In this document: positions 19,501 through 27,900 of the stretch, one piece after another
Layout: each line of letters begins with the position of its first letter
Position numbering within the stretch: the stretch's first letter is position 1
DNA from: Ignavibacteria bacterium RIFOXYC2_FULL_35_21
GTDB taxonomy: Bacteria > Bacteroidota > Ignavibacteria > Kapaibacteriales > UBA2268
DNA length: 52,054 nt
Assembly (NCBI GenBank): GCA_001804705.1
Contig: MHAY01000060.1
Location: 1-52,054 of the forward strand
Direction: 5' to 3'
Notes under the pieces: model-generated
Databases searched by the model: none
Seen by the model: only the letters and a program-made list of their open reading frames with translations
What the model was told of the DNA's origin: nothing
Program-made: the position numbers and the translations under genes

Positions 19501-19755
19501 TTTGCTATCTCCGCCGCCAGTAGAGCCAGTCTGGGGCCGGAGATTGGGACAAATCTCATACTGACAAAGCTTTCTTGAAAATTCTTCAAAGTCTTGTTCC
19601 TGTTTTCTTTCACCTAAGGTATCCAAAATATAATCAAGGCGAATGCGGTTTAGTCTTGATACAGTAATTATTTTAGAATCAGAAAACCGGTATGGTCTCC
19701 TTTTCTTCATAAAATCTTTGGGTGAAGGGGGAATATTATTATGTTGATGCTCCAT
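16513..19755 (-). CDS. Predicted PD-(D/E)XK nuclease fused to helical repeats; defence candidate
   Basis: The 1080-residue soluble protein has a restriction-endonuclease-like domain in residues about 40-205. FEEFSRKLCQYEICPNL leads to TGSTGGGDSKVD (catalytic aspartate near 83-87), then LLAFAFSTQKDWSGKIRIDV (lysine near 121) and a YCVSSRF...ILDKNWI core. This type of N-terminal domain is known from large anti-phage NTPase/STAND-like proteins. Residues about 230-640 are TPR-like helices; the last 400 are mixed alpha/beta of unknown type. I see no Walker motif, so this version lacks an NTPase. It is convergent with the recombinase and stands alone. An anti-phage role is inferred from the nuclease domain and setting. 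Confidence 0.6.
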   Translation of the reverse strand: MEHQHNNIPPSPKDFMKKRRPYRFSDSKIITVSRLNRIRLDYILDTLGERKQEQDFEEFSRKLCQYEICPNLRPQTGSTGGGDSKVDSSTIPVSSQIRISFFQGQDNQNTELLAFAFSTQKDWSGKIRIDVEKIYKTGKAYAKVYCVSSRFAKDNTRSNLETELSKKYGFQVIILDKNWILDKVFGNKREKLAIEELKLGEGLEEKKEIGHLDYQRKKQFEKINTSIEEDVNKNYITIKTAEDCLNAAIIAAELEEPRQEVEGLFERAIRFSKKYGTTDQYFTALYKRAWITYFWFEDFERFLKLYDEVEVLALNSSNIFSVERLNNLLNLISTLASTSDMITREFLEEKIYNLRRKLNEFKDNEANLSASVHAETMLCFENLLIYQNDPVEVASTFLKLKNLINKAKNLIGFPFESTFQVLNEIGNKFCGENTYEELLEYLVEVVTTREGEISAGDLLLNRGMQLLKTGRIYKSIACLGRALRLFCKKESNDRLVNALYFLSKAYEDAGLLWSARGSLLWATSVATSDFWIYSNINTMQLACCIRLKFIELQLGRIGYALEWHQLHLSFALQLANTDNERAKLLDESLYFGSVMGLLLVKTPDKELKILEKLPDTLMTMDLDFSAYGLIYRLGGMDLLPMPFLDKIKPEEIEDFFNSWLKQPAQESLPDTPAYYIDDTIELKSRILGCEYIVSSPNSSPEIEIGEYVFSALESFLSTTIEMSAVSRDSSAIITILRDDTLKEEINYETMIAGKFGIIVKCSAFNPHSLSKVQQEKISSSISDLVLDLIANTILFKDPAIDLLKLFKDEEVSSRAFNFSTPMVTLGNVLGYNPKRSILDWINPEATSYTYIPEKSGKLTGTKNFIKGDNVKAQDAPLRHSEIKNVSVIRQHLWDKAGWTGVLYITSVAHPPVLAFLFKNEENAKAIFKDWKETLGNKDIKETIRISIIRGVSEDNPTWYRVVITTNLHQTENSFSCNFVVVSRIHTLTPDNTTNLDRFSESFKKFGIYLLAPAIIDDNKQPPRVLFEIGIEKQTFNDRQAWEIGLNDLDCAGITNETTPIIPKDIKNAPVLELLKRMDNL

Positions 19756-20145
19756 GTAAAAAATATAACATTAAATAATTTTGTGGTCAAACTACTTCAA
19801 ACCACAAATTAAATTTTATTTTAAACAAAAACAAGACAATTATTGTACTATTTATTTTTACAAACCTATCCAATAAATTTCTTAAACCATGTACTCCATC
19901 TCATAAAATTATGCTCTACTTTATTTAATGCTTCAGCTATTAATACACATATAATGGCTTAAATAAAATTTTTGTAAAGTGTGATTCCTTTCGCTGATGT
20001 TTTGTTAGGCAATTATTGCTTAAATTATTAAATACAAAGAACAACTTTCTATCTTATTCTTTTATTATTTTTCTTTTATATTATTCTCTTTATATTATTC
20101 TCGGCTTCCTGGCGACTATACTCAGAGTTGTCGGATACCCATGTA
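19756..20145. other. Gene-free gap between defence candidate and plasmid-like module
   Basis: About 390 AT-rich bases, with runs such as TTATTATTTTTC near 20060-20100. No gene is supported. Confidence 0.4.
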
Positions 20146-20186
20146 AGAGGTTTTAGGCGACCCACACCTAGTCGCCTAAAACCTCT
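20146..20186. repeat. Perfect 16-bp inverted repeat at the end of the HTH gene
   Basis: AGAGGTTTTAGGCGAC (20146-20161) and GTCGCCTAAAACCTCT (20171-20186) are exact inverted copies around nine bases. The right arm contains the stop codon of the HTH gene. No T run follows on either strand, so it is not a standard terminator; a recombination site or a 3' mRNA stabiliser is possible. Confidence 0.7.
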
Positions 20187-20508
20187 CAAGCTTGATTTGG
20201 TAAACATTGCTTTTTCGTCCGATTGGCCGCTCTCTAACCAAGATTTGTTTTTGTTCTAATTTCCGGATAGCTTTTTTGACACTCGAGATAGAGCATCCAG
20301 CCTGTGATGAGATTTTCTTTAAACTGGGCCAGGCTTTGATTTTGTACATCAAATGTTTCTTAATAACAATCACTACCATCTTCTCATAAATGGAGAATCC
20401 GGGTTGTTCTATAAACCAATTGGCAATCATGGTAAACCCACTTAGTTTACCTCGCAATTTGCCCGATTTGTCGAACTTTTTGGTAATGACTTCATTGACG
20501 CTTTTCAT
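20176..20508 (-). CDS. Winged-helix DNA-binding protein of plasmid/phage type
   Basis: The 110-residue protein contains a helix-turn-helix: AWPSLKKISSQAGCSISSVKKAIRKLEQKQILV (residues about 59-91) with a wing RERPIGRKSNVYQI. This matches the HTH_36-like domain of replication initiation or helper proteins on mobile elements. It is the last gene of a three-gene set, starting two bases after the stop of the DUF5659-like gene. The repeats upstream of the operon (20945-21045) may be its binding sites. The exact role is uncertain. Confidence 0.65.
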   Translation of the reverse strand: MKSVNEVITKKFDKSGKLRGKLSGFTMIANWFIEQPGFSIYEKMVVIVIKKHLMYKIKAWPSLKKISSQAGCSISSVKKAIRKLEQKQILVRERPIGRKSNVYQIKLERF

Positions 20509-20509
20509 G

Positions 20510-20755
20510 CTAATTAAAGAAATTAAAGTTGATTATTCCATTAACGGTTTTTAATGCCTCAAGCAACGATTGCGGAGTTAATTTGATATTACCTTTTAAA
20601 ATCCCTTTAATAATTCGCTCACATTCGACTTCGTTTTCAAAGACAAAAACCGCTGAACCTTTAGACCAATAAAATGATTCAATGATTTGGTTGCTGGCAA
20701 GTAAAAAAGCAGCATGTTCGTGGTTGTCTGTATAATAGAGATTTTGATATTCCAT
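20510..20755 (-). CDS. DUF5659-like small protein
   Basis: This 81-residue protein resembles DUF5659: it opens with YTDNHEHAAFLLASNQIIE, then a strand AVFVFENEVECERIIKGIL and a final helix. This family occurs in integrated plasmids and ICE-like elements, function unknown. It lies directly between a 45-codon gene and the winged-helix gene, with one or two bases between coding regions, so all three are probably translated together. Confidence 0.6.
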   Translation of the reverse strand: MEYQNLYYTDNHEHAAFLLASNQIIESFYWSKGSAVFVFENEVECERIIKGILKGNIKLTPQSLLEALKTVNGIINFNFFN

Positions 20756-20756
20756 A

Positions 20757-20894
20757 TTATTTTTTCTTAGGTTTTTTAATATATAGTTGCGGATTAAGTT
20801 TGCGGTCTATTTGCAGAAGCAAATAGAAGAAACCGATTAAGTTTCGGTTGACAAAATCTGGACTACGGGCGTTATGAGATTTATTTTTTTTCAT
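20757..20894 (-). CDS. Small basic hypothetical protein (45 residues)
   Basis: The ORF starts with MKKNKSHNARSPDFVNRN and ends with YIKKPKKK, with its stop one base before the DUF5659-like start. The strongly basic ends and tight spacing suggest a real short gene of the same operon. I do not recognise a family. Confidence 0.45.
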   Translation of the reverse strand: MKKNKSHNARSPDFVNRNLIGFFYLLLQIDRKLNPQLYIKKPKKK

Positions 20895-20944
20895 AAGTAA
20901 AAATTATTTTGATATTTTTACATAGCGAAAAAATCTTGAAAAGT

Positions 20945-21045
20945 CGTATTTTACCCGAGTTTTACTCGTATTATTATTTAAAAAAACAGCTTAGATTAGC
21001 TGTTTGTTGGGTAGTAATTAGCTACGAGATAAAATACGAGTAAAC
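20945..21045. promoter_or_regulatory. Cluster of TACGAG(T)AAAA repeats upstream of the small operon
   Basis: At least five copies of a TACGAGTAAAA-like unit occur in both orientations: ACTCGTA and TTTTACCCGAG at 20945-20970, and CTACGAGATAAAA plus ATACGAGTAAA at 21022-21044. They lie 50-150 bases upstream of the three-gene operon. This is typical of operators or iterons bound by a regulator or replication protein. Confidence 0.45.
20984..21005 (-). terminator. Terminator of the 434-residue gene
   Basis: AAACAGCT and AGCTGTTT form an eight-pair stem. On the minus strand seven T follow, fitting the end of the gene whose stop is at 21055. Confidence 0.65.
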
Positions 21046-21054
21046 CAAATTAAA

Positions 21055-22359
21055 TTATTTGATAAACCGATAGCGATTTGTTTCATTAATTTTTGTTGAT
21101 CCTTGATATTTGATTAAAAGTTGCTTAATCACTCCAGTTGTACTCATTTTTACACGATGATTAATACTATCAATTAGTAATCGGAACTCATTAGAGCTAA
21201 ATTTCTTTTTACTTAAGCCTGAAAACTCATTAAAATCTTGGTAGGAATAATACGAATCATTTCCTTTGTTTAGATAATAAAATTGTATGACTTTAGACCG
21301 GTTCTTGGTAAAAGAAATAGCATTAAATCCTTGGATGAAAAGTTCTCCGCTTGGTATGCCATATTCGTGGTATTTATATATAATCCTGTCTGATTGATTA
21401 ATTGGTATTTCCTGAGAGTCAAATTTGCATTCCAATAATTCTGTAAGCAAATTATGTATTCTTATAAGGTCATAATGATAACAGGATCTTGAAAAATACA
21501 TTGGCTTATTTGGACTGTTATTATTCATAATAGCACTCATTTCCCAATAACAGTTATTCAGAAAATTCATTGCCTCCGGTATCTCGGAAAATTTTTGTAA
21601 CATTTCCTTCATTTTGTAGATGATTAAATAAACAATTTCTAAATTAAACCACGATCCCCAGTCGCTGTGATGATAGCCTTCAGCCAAGGATTCAATTTCA
21701 TTAGAGAGAATATTATTTGAAATGAAATCTTTAGGTTCCAAAGAAATAATTTTATCTATAATAAGTGACAATAAAAACTTTTTTTCTGAAATACATTTAA
21801 CATAGTCGGCGAGTCCTTTGAAAAATATCGGATGGCTTAAATGGCAATAATAATCAAACCTTCTATTCAACTGCCTTATTAATAATTCAATATTTAAACT
21901 GTTGTTTTGAGAGTTTAAATAATGGTGTTCATCAAGATTATATCCTAATAGTAAATTATACTTAATTCGGTAAACTGAATAAAACAATAATTTTTCCATA
22001 ACAAATTTAATTGAATGATTATCAATTCGATGTGTTAGACCTCTTCCTTGCTTATTCTTCCAAATAAAAAAACTCCATAAATAATTTATGGAGTTTAAAA
22101 TAACTGAAGGTTTGACTGTAAATATTTTATTGCTTTTTATATCCCAATGTTTTATTTTTCTTAACTTTTCTGCGAATTCAATGATTTTCTCACAATTGAA
22201 ATTCTCTAAATCTTTTTTAGCCATTAATCTCTTAAAACAATAGAAACAACGTTGATAATTTCGTATCTTGCCTACAGCTTGACCAAGATTTTCCAGCTCT
22301 CGGATATAATGATTGAACGATTCATCAAGCGGATACATAAAGAACAAAAAAAATATCAT
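21055..22359 (-). CDS. Hypothetical protein, 434 residues
   Basis: I do not recognise this family. It is helical, rich in lysine, asparagine and aromatic residues, without signal peptide or clear membrane segments. It contains no visible nuclease, NTPase or zinc motif; the only notable stretch is RCFYCFKRLMAKKD near residue 40. An internal ATG at 22338 (MYPLDESF) may be the real start because the first seven residues are hydrophobic. It stands alone between the small operon and the TPR gene and has its own terminator. It may be a mobile-element or defence protein of unknown type. Confidence 0.6.
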   Translation of the reverse strand: MIFFLFFMYPLDESFNHYIRELENLGQAVGKIRNYQRCFYCFKRLMAKKDLENFNCEKIIEFAEKLRKIKHWDIKSNKIFTVKPSVILNSINYLWSFFIWKNKQGRGLTHRIDNHSIKFVMEKLLFYSVYRIKYNLLLGYNLDEHHYLNSQNNSLNIELLIRQLNRRFDYYCHLSHPIFFKGLADYVKCISEKKFLLSLIIDKIISLEPKDFISNNILSNEIESLAEGYHHSDWGSWFNLEIVYLIIYKMKEMLQKFSEIPEAMNFLNNCYWEMSAIMNNNSPNKPMYFSRSCYHYDLIRIHNLLTELLECKFDSQEIPINQSDRIIYKYHEYGIPSGELFIQGFNAISFTKNRSKVIQFYYLNKGNDSYYSYQDFNEFSGLSKKKFSSNEFRLLIDSINHRVKMSTTGVIKQLLIKYQGSTKINETNRYRFIK

Positions 22360-22700
22360 CCCTTATTAAAATTAATTGTATTGGACTTAATTAAATAGGG
22401 AAATAGAAATATATGTTAATTGAATTATATTGTTTTTGGAATAAAGTAAAAAAATTGACATTTTTAATCAATTTATTATTGCCGATTATAAATTAATCAT
22501 AGCATAATTACAGACAGTTTCCAACATTGAAGTTCGTTCATTTTATTTTCTTTCTTCTCTTATATGCAATCTTTTTTAACTTTGCCCTTAGGTTTCAAGT
22601 TGAAAATGTTTTTGTTGTCGGCAACTGCATTTATCTCTGTCTACCAGAATCCAAGACTTTCAACTTTAGCATATTGTATTTGTAATAATACTCTACAAAA
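22360..22700. other. Gene-free gap (promoter side of the 434-residue gene)
   Basis: About 340 AT-rich bases. A 67-codon plus-strand frame at 22564-22767 overlaps the next gene and its terminator and is not accepted. No clear promoter motif was found. Confidence 0.35.
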
Positions 22701-22730
22701 AAAAGAAGATAATTCAATTTATCCTCTTTT
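22701..22730 (-). terminator. Terminator of the TPR gene
   Basis: AAAAGAAGATAA (22701-22712) and TTATCCTCTTTT (22719-22730) pair over twelve positions with one G-U; on the minus strand the stem is followed by T. Confidence 0.6.
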
Positions 22731-22760
22731 TGTATGTTTGCACAAATTAAGAAAATTTCA

Positions 22761-24497
22761 TTATTGAACATTAAAGAAAAATCCATTATTTGGAGATTCT
22801 TTTTTTAATTTTTGTAATTTAGATATAAATTCATCAAAACTCATATTCTTGTAATCTATATCAAGATATTTCAATTCACTATAATATTTTTGTGCTTTAT
22901 CATAATTATTCAATCTGAAATAGTATAATTCAATTAAACTAGTAAGGATGGGGGTATACATGTTAATGAAAAAAGATAATCTTTTATTTATTTCTAATGC
23001 TCTTAATAATAATTCTTCTGTTTTATAAAAATTATTTTCACACATTTCATAATACATAGCTAAATTATAATAGCCCATTATTCTATTTGGATTAATTGAA
23101 TCGTTTTTATCAAATAATTCAACAGATTTTAATAAATATTTTTTTCCTAATAATGTATCATTTAAATAATTATATAAAATTACGCCGTAAACCGTATATG
23201 GTTCAGGAAAAGTTGAGTCATGTTTGATGGCCTGCTTAAAATAAAAAATTGCCCAGATAATATCTCCATTTAATAGATAAATGTTTGCAAGACTATTGTA
23301 TGGTGATCCATAATTTGGTTCATATTTAATAGCTTGATTATGATATTTAATAGCATTCTCAAAATCGGATAATTTTTTTCCAAGAAAAATCCCGTATTGT
23401 TCTAACAAAAAGGAATTTTCAGGTTCAATTTTTAAAGCTTGTTCATAGTAATATTTAGCTTTCTTATAATTTTTAATTATTAAATCATTAATGTATGCTA
23501 AATTATATAATGATTTCGTATCTCGTTTATCAATTTTAATTGCCTTTTGATAGTAAACAATAGCATTTTTATAGTCACAATAATGTTCTTGTAATAACCA
23601 GGCATAATTTGCAAAAAGTATTGAATTATTTTTTTCTTTTTCTAATACTTTATTGAAATAATACTTCGCTGAATCAAATTCATAAAAATTCCAAGCTAAT
23701 TTTATCGCCAAATTATTATAAGCAGGTTTATAATTTGAATCAATTCCAATAGTTTTAAAATAATATTTTTTTGCATTTTCATAATCTCCCAAGTAATCAT
23801 AACATTGTGCAATAACGTGATGAAGACTTGCTTCATGTGTGGCATATTCTTTATAATTATTTAAAATAAAAAATAGAACTTTAAGTGAAATTTTATATTG
23901 TTTAACTTCAAATAAACTAATAGACAAGTTCCACCAAATTATATAATCTATATCTTTTAATAAAAATCCCTCCGAAAACTCCGACAATCTTTTAATGGGT
24001 TGAACCTTTGAGTCACCCTCAAAACCTAGATATGTATGAAAATTGTGAGTTAAAACCCATTTTATACGAACATCATTTGAAAGATTATTGGTGTTAATAT
24101 AATATTCTCCGTAGATTACTATATCAGCATTTCTTTTTTCTCCTATTTTCTTAGCATCAATGGATGTTTGTGGTACATCTTCATAATCATCATATATAAC
24201 TTCTATGGGATAATTTATCTCGCTCAATTCAATAAATCTTTTTTGTAAAACTTTTTCAATATTTGTTTTTCCTATCTCAGACACTGATATTTTTTCAAAA
24301 GGTAAAATTAATATGTGAAAATTATTATTAATTGAAAATTTAGGAGGGAAAATACAATGATAACCAATTTTTGCCCAACTCGAAATGGTTTCTAAATTAG
24401 TCAATGTTACAGATACCACATTTATAATTGTAGTAATTATTATAACCACCCCAATACTAGGTTTTGCTTTTAACTTATCAATCCAATTCATAATCAA
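22761..24497 (-). CDS. Membrane-anchored tetratricopeptide-repeat protein
   Basis: The 578-residue protein has one N-terminal membrane helix (about residues 14-36). A domain of about 130 residues follows, with HILILPFEKIS and ADIVIYGEYYI, similar to the FlgO/CsgG-like beta domain often placed before TPRs. Then come about eight TPR units (about 215-560) with repeated patterns such as YNLAY...KAKYYYEQALKIEPEN. Such proteins act as scaffolds for protein assembly; the partner is unknown. It lies 76 bases after the DUF736-like gene. The reading frame is AT-rich like the cargo genes rather than the plasmid backbone. Confidence 0.7.
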   Translation of the reverse strand: MIMNWIDKLKAKPSIGVVIIITTIINVVSVTLTNLETISSWAKIGYHCIFPPKFSINNNFHILILPFEKISVSEIGKTNIEKVLQKRFIELSEINYPIEVIYDDYEDVPQTSIDAKKIGEKRNADIVIYGEYYINTNNLSNDVRIKWVLTHNFHTYLGFEGDSKVQPIKRLSEFSEGFLLKDIDYIIWWNLSISLFEVKQYKISLKVLFFILNNYKEYATHEASLHHVIAQCYDYLGDYENAKKYYFKTIGIDSNYKPAYNNLAIKLAWNFYEFDSAKYYFNKVLEKEKNNSILFANYAWLLQEHYCDYKNAIVYYQKAIKIDKRDTKSLYNLAYINDLIIKNYKKAKYYYEQALKIEPENSFLLEQYGIFLGKKLSDFENAIKYHNQAIKYEPNYGSPYNSLANIYLLNGDIIWAIFYFKQAIKHDSTFPEPYTVYGVILYNYLNDTLLGKKYLLKSVELFDKNDSINPNRIMGYYNLAMYYEMCENNFYKTEELLLRALEINKRLSFFINMYTPILTSLIELYYFRLNNYDKAQKYYSELKYLDIDYKNMSFDEFISKLQKLKKESPNNGFFFNVQ

Positions 24498-24544
24498 AAT
24501 AAGAAAATTAATAATACAAATTTAAAAGCATAATATGAAATAAA

Positions 24545-24567
24545 AAACCCCGTTTTACACGAGGTTT
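24545..24567 (-). terminator. Terminator of the DUF736-like gene
   Basis: AAACCCCG (24545-24552) pairs with CGAGGTTT (24560-24567); on the minus strand six T follow the stem. Confidence 0.65.
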
Positions 24568-24572
24568 GTTTT

Positions 24573-24830
24573 TTAAAAAGGCAAATCATCATCATCTTTT
24601 TTTTTACTGCTTTTCTTAGCTGTCGTTTCCTCTGTCTGAGGTTTGCCATTTTTCTTATTACCGAAACTGATGACAATGTTGAAATCGGGCTGTTTTTCAT
24701 TTTGCTTTTTATTATTGGGAAACACAGCGATATTAACATCACCATGTAAATCTCTAAGTACTCCCGAATAATATGCGTTTCCGTCTTTGTGTTTTTCCCA
24801 CAAGACACCGACAATTCTGTTGTTAGCCAT
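24573..24830 (-). CDS. DUF736-like protein with SSB-like acidic tail
   Basis: This 85-residue protein begins RIVGVLWEKHKDGNAYYSGVL and continues with VNIAVFPNNKKQNEKQPDFNIVIS, matching small DUF736-type proteins of plasmids and ICEs. The tail after residue 65 is lysine-rich and then ends DDDDLPF, like the C-terminal tip by which single-stranded DNA-binding proteins recruit partners. It may therefore act on replicating or transferred DNA. The combination is unusual for the family as I know it. A terminator follows. Confidence 0.6.
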   Translation of the reverse strand: MANNRIVGVLWEKHKDGNAYYSGVLRDLHGDVNIAVFPNNKKQNEKQPDFNIVISFGNKKNGKPQTEETTAKKSSKKKDDDDLPF

Positions 24831-24914
24831 TTTGAACTCCTAAATATTGAAAGAACTGTTAATTTATTAACAGTATAGGACAGATAACTAAGAGTAGCAA
24901 ATGCTATTTTATAA

Positions 24915-24950
24915 ACCCTCCCAGAAGCCCAAAATTGGCTCTGGGAGGGT
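24915..24950 (-). terminator. Terminator of the 1725-residue T9SS gene
   Basis: ACCCTCCCAGA (24915-24925) pairs with TCTGGGAGGGT (24940-24950); the minus-strand stem is followed by TTTATAAAAT. Confidence 0.7.
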
Positions 24951-24980
24951 GTTATGAGTGTTTGTTGTAGTTTCTTTCTG

Positions 24981-27900
24981 CTATTTTTCTATGATAAACG
25001 GCTCTAATGACGGAATAACTGGATTACTAAGCCAGTAATTCTCGTTTTTATATTCAGCCTTGATGAAATATGCTCCACCTGGATAATTATTTATTGGAAC
25101 TGCTATAGTCTCACCAGAAATGATTTCTTGCTTATAAAGTTCATTTCCAAGTGTCGAATATATAATGATAATCACTTTTTGATTAAGATGACTAATTTCC
25201 GGCAAGTAAGCTGAAATATAAACAGTATTTTTTACTGGATTTGGAAATATTTTCAATTCAATTTTTGAATTTTCAAATCCTAATTTTGCCAATGAACTTA
25301 AATCAATAATGTTTTCAATGGAAGAAGCTCTCTTACCGAATATAGTATCTTGTACAGGAAGATTGTCAATAATTATTTCTTCGGTGTAACCGGAAGACGA
25401 ATCTCTATTTACAAAAACTAAACGATAATTATATCCTCCACCATTTATTAATGTATAATTCATTAGAATACCAGTGCTATCTGATGTTTCTGATGGAATC
25501 GGAATGTTTGTGAAAGTTGATGATCCTTCTTTTTGTATGTACATTTTATATTTAGATGTATCAGCTCCGAAACATTTGAATTCAAGTTCGATACTCGATA
25601 AAACAGTAAACCAATCAGAATATAAAGTATCCTTATTTTCTTGAATAAATCTATTTCCATATACTGTATCAATGATTTCAGTATATGGTAAATATATTCC
25701 TAAATTATTACCATCAACTTTTGGTAAATTTATAACATATTTGGATGCATCGCTGTTGAAACCTATCATCGGTTCGGATTCAATATCATTATCAGTTGCT
25801 CTATAAAAATATTTTGCAGAAGTCATAAGATATGAAGCATTAAAGCAACCGCTATTATGAAATATCTGACGATTTCTCCATAATCTTGAGCCAAAATTAA
25901 ATCCCGGATATAAAGCCAAATGGGGTTGATACCCATTTCCAATTCTTTTTAAACCAATACTTCCCATATCTAATTTATCATTATATATGGGTAAAATGGT
26001 GTATTCCTGGATTGATAATTGACTTATTAATGCCGAAGGTGGACTTTGAATATATCCATAAAGAAAATTCAGGGCAAAACTTCCTAAATCAGAATCAAAA
26101 CTTGCGTTTGATAAAATTGATTCACCTTGGGAAATTATTGGTTGATGTAACTCGGTATTTAAGGAATATATTCTTTTAACAAAACATGGTTGCCAGCTTA
26201 ATGGCTTGTTGGCAGAATCGAGCAATGCAATTGTACCACCAGCGATACATCTATTGGTAAATGCTGATTCCCAAAGAACAACATCATACCTGTTCGGTTC
26301 AAAATTCCATTCTCCTGCTTTTCCCAACCAATTACTTTGATTAAAATTATAGCCATTTAAATTTCTTCCAACAACCGGAAAAATATTATCTATCATCTGA
26401 GTACCAAAACTTACATAAGCAATTGATGTGTCATTATTTAATCGGACATTATCAGTATAAGGGAAATTAAACTTTTTTGATAAATAATATTTTAATAAAT
26501 TATTATCTTTTTTCAACCTTGTATAATAAATTCCAAATTTATTTTGTACAGATATTCCTTGCTTTTCCTGCCAAACAAGGGCACAATTATCCTCTTGGTT
26601 ATCAATACTTGAATAGACATTTAGAGATGGATGTTTAGCACTCGCTGAAGATGAATTCCATTTAATAACGGTATCATACTGAATACAATTGGAACTTGTT
26701 GATTTAAATCCAGCAATTATACCCCCAAGAGAATCTGACCAAGCATAATAATTCCCGTTCGCAGAAGCATTAATAACTGGAGTACCCCATTCTTTCCTGT
26801 CTAAGCCATTAAACTCTCCTATGAATCTACCATATAAAGATGTGATAATTCCCCCATCCTCATCATGTAAATTATCAAGATCAATCACTGTTTCGGCAAC
26901 ATTTCCTAATGGTGAATGACTGTATAAATCGTAGCAGCTATAAACTACATAGGCTTTCAAGTTTGTTCCATCTTTTCTAACAACAATTGAAGGGTAATCA
27001 CAAGGCAATGAATCGAGAATATCCCCACCGGTACAGTCTCGATATACATGTGCTGAAAGGAACACTTCATTGTTCCAAACTATATTTTCATAAGGTGAAT
27101 CCTTATAAATTGGCTTGCTCCTTCGATAGAAAACACCGGTTGTATCACAACATGTATCTTCCTGACAAATAGGACGATGATAGACTAAATGATACCGTAC
27201 AAGTGAATCAATTACATTACCATTTGAATCAAGTTCGGGATGAACTACCATCTTGCTCTGATTAGAAAATTCCAAATTACCCTTTATATTTTTAGCGGGA
27301 TGCATAACTTCTACTTTTAATATTTTACCCTCACCAGGCAATAGTTTGATTATTGCTGAACGATTTTGTCCAATTATAGTATCAATATTGTGATAATACT
27401 TTTCATTTCTCCATTTTTGAGCATTTAATTCCGCATTACCGCCACCAAGTTCAGTAACATGAAGAAGGGCATATTCGTTATTATCTTCTGAATTTAAGAA
27501 ATCAAATGGTAAAAATAGTTCTCTACATCCTAAACGCTTCCACCAATATGTACGCCAAGTTAAAGAATCGCTTGAATACTTACTTGTATCCGGTGATATT
27601 CCACATTTATCTTCAAATTCAGCCGTAGTTATAAATTGCAATTCTGAATCTTTAAATATTAAGGGGTCTGTCCTACGGTTTAATACACCAACATAAAATA
27701 TATCATTCATACTGTTATTATTATCTTTTAGCACAGTAATGTCAAAAAAAGATGAATCCCAAGCTTCATAAGTGCTATTCCCGATTTTTCGTGTTTTCAA
27801 TTTTGTAGTATCAAGCTGAATAAATTCCTTTATTATAGTATCAGTTTGAATTTCTGTACTATCAAGGTATAATATTTTAAAACCTTTTCCATACCAAGCC

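Noticed and set aside
22564-22767. 67-codon plus-strand frame
   Set aside because: It covers the terminator and end of the TPR gene and has no supporting signal.
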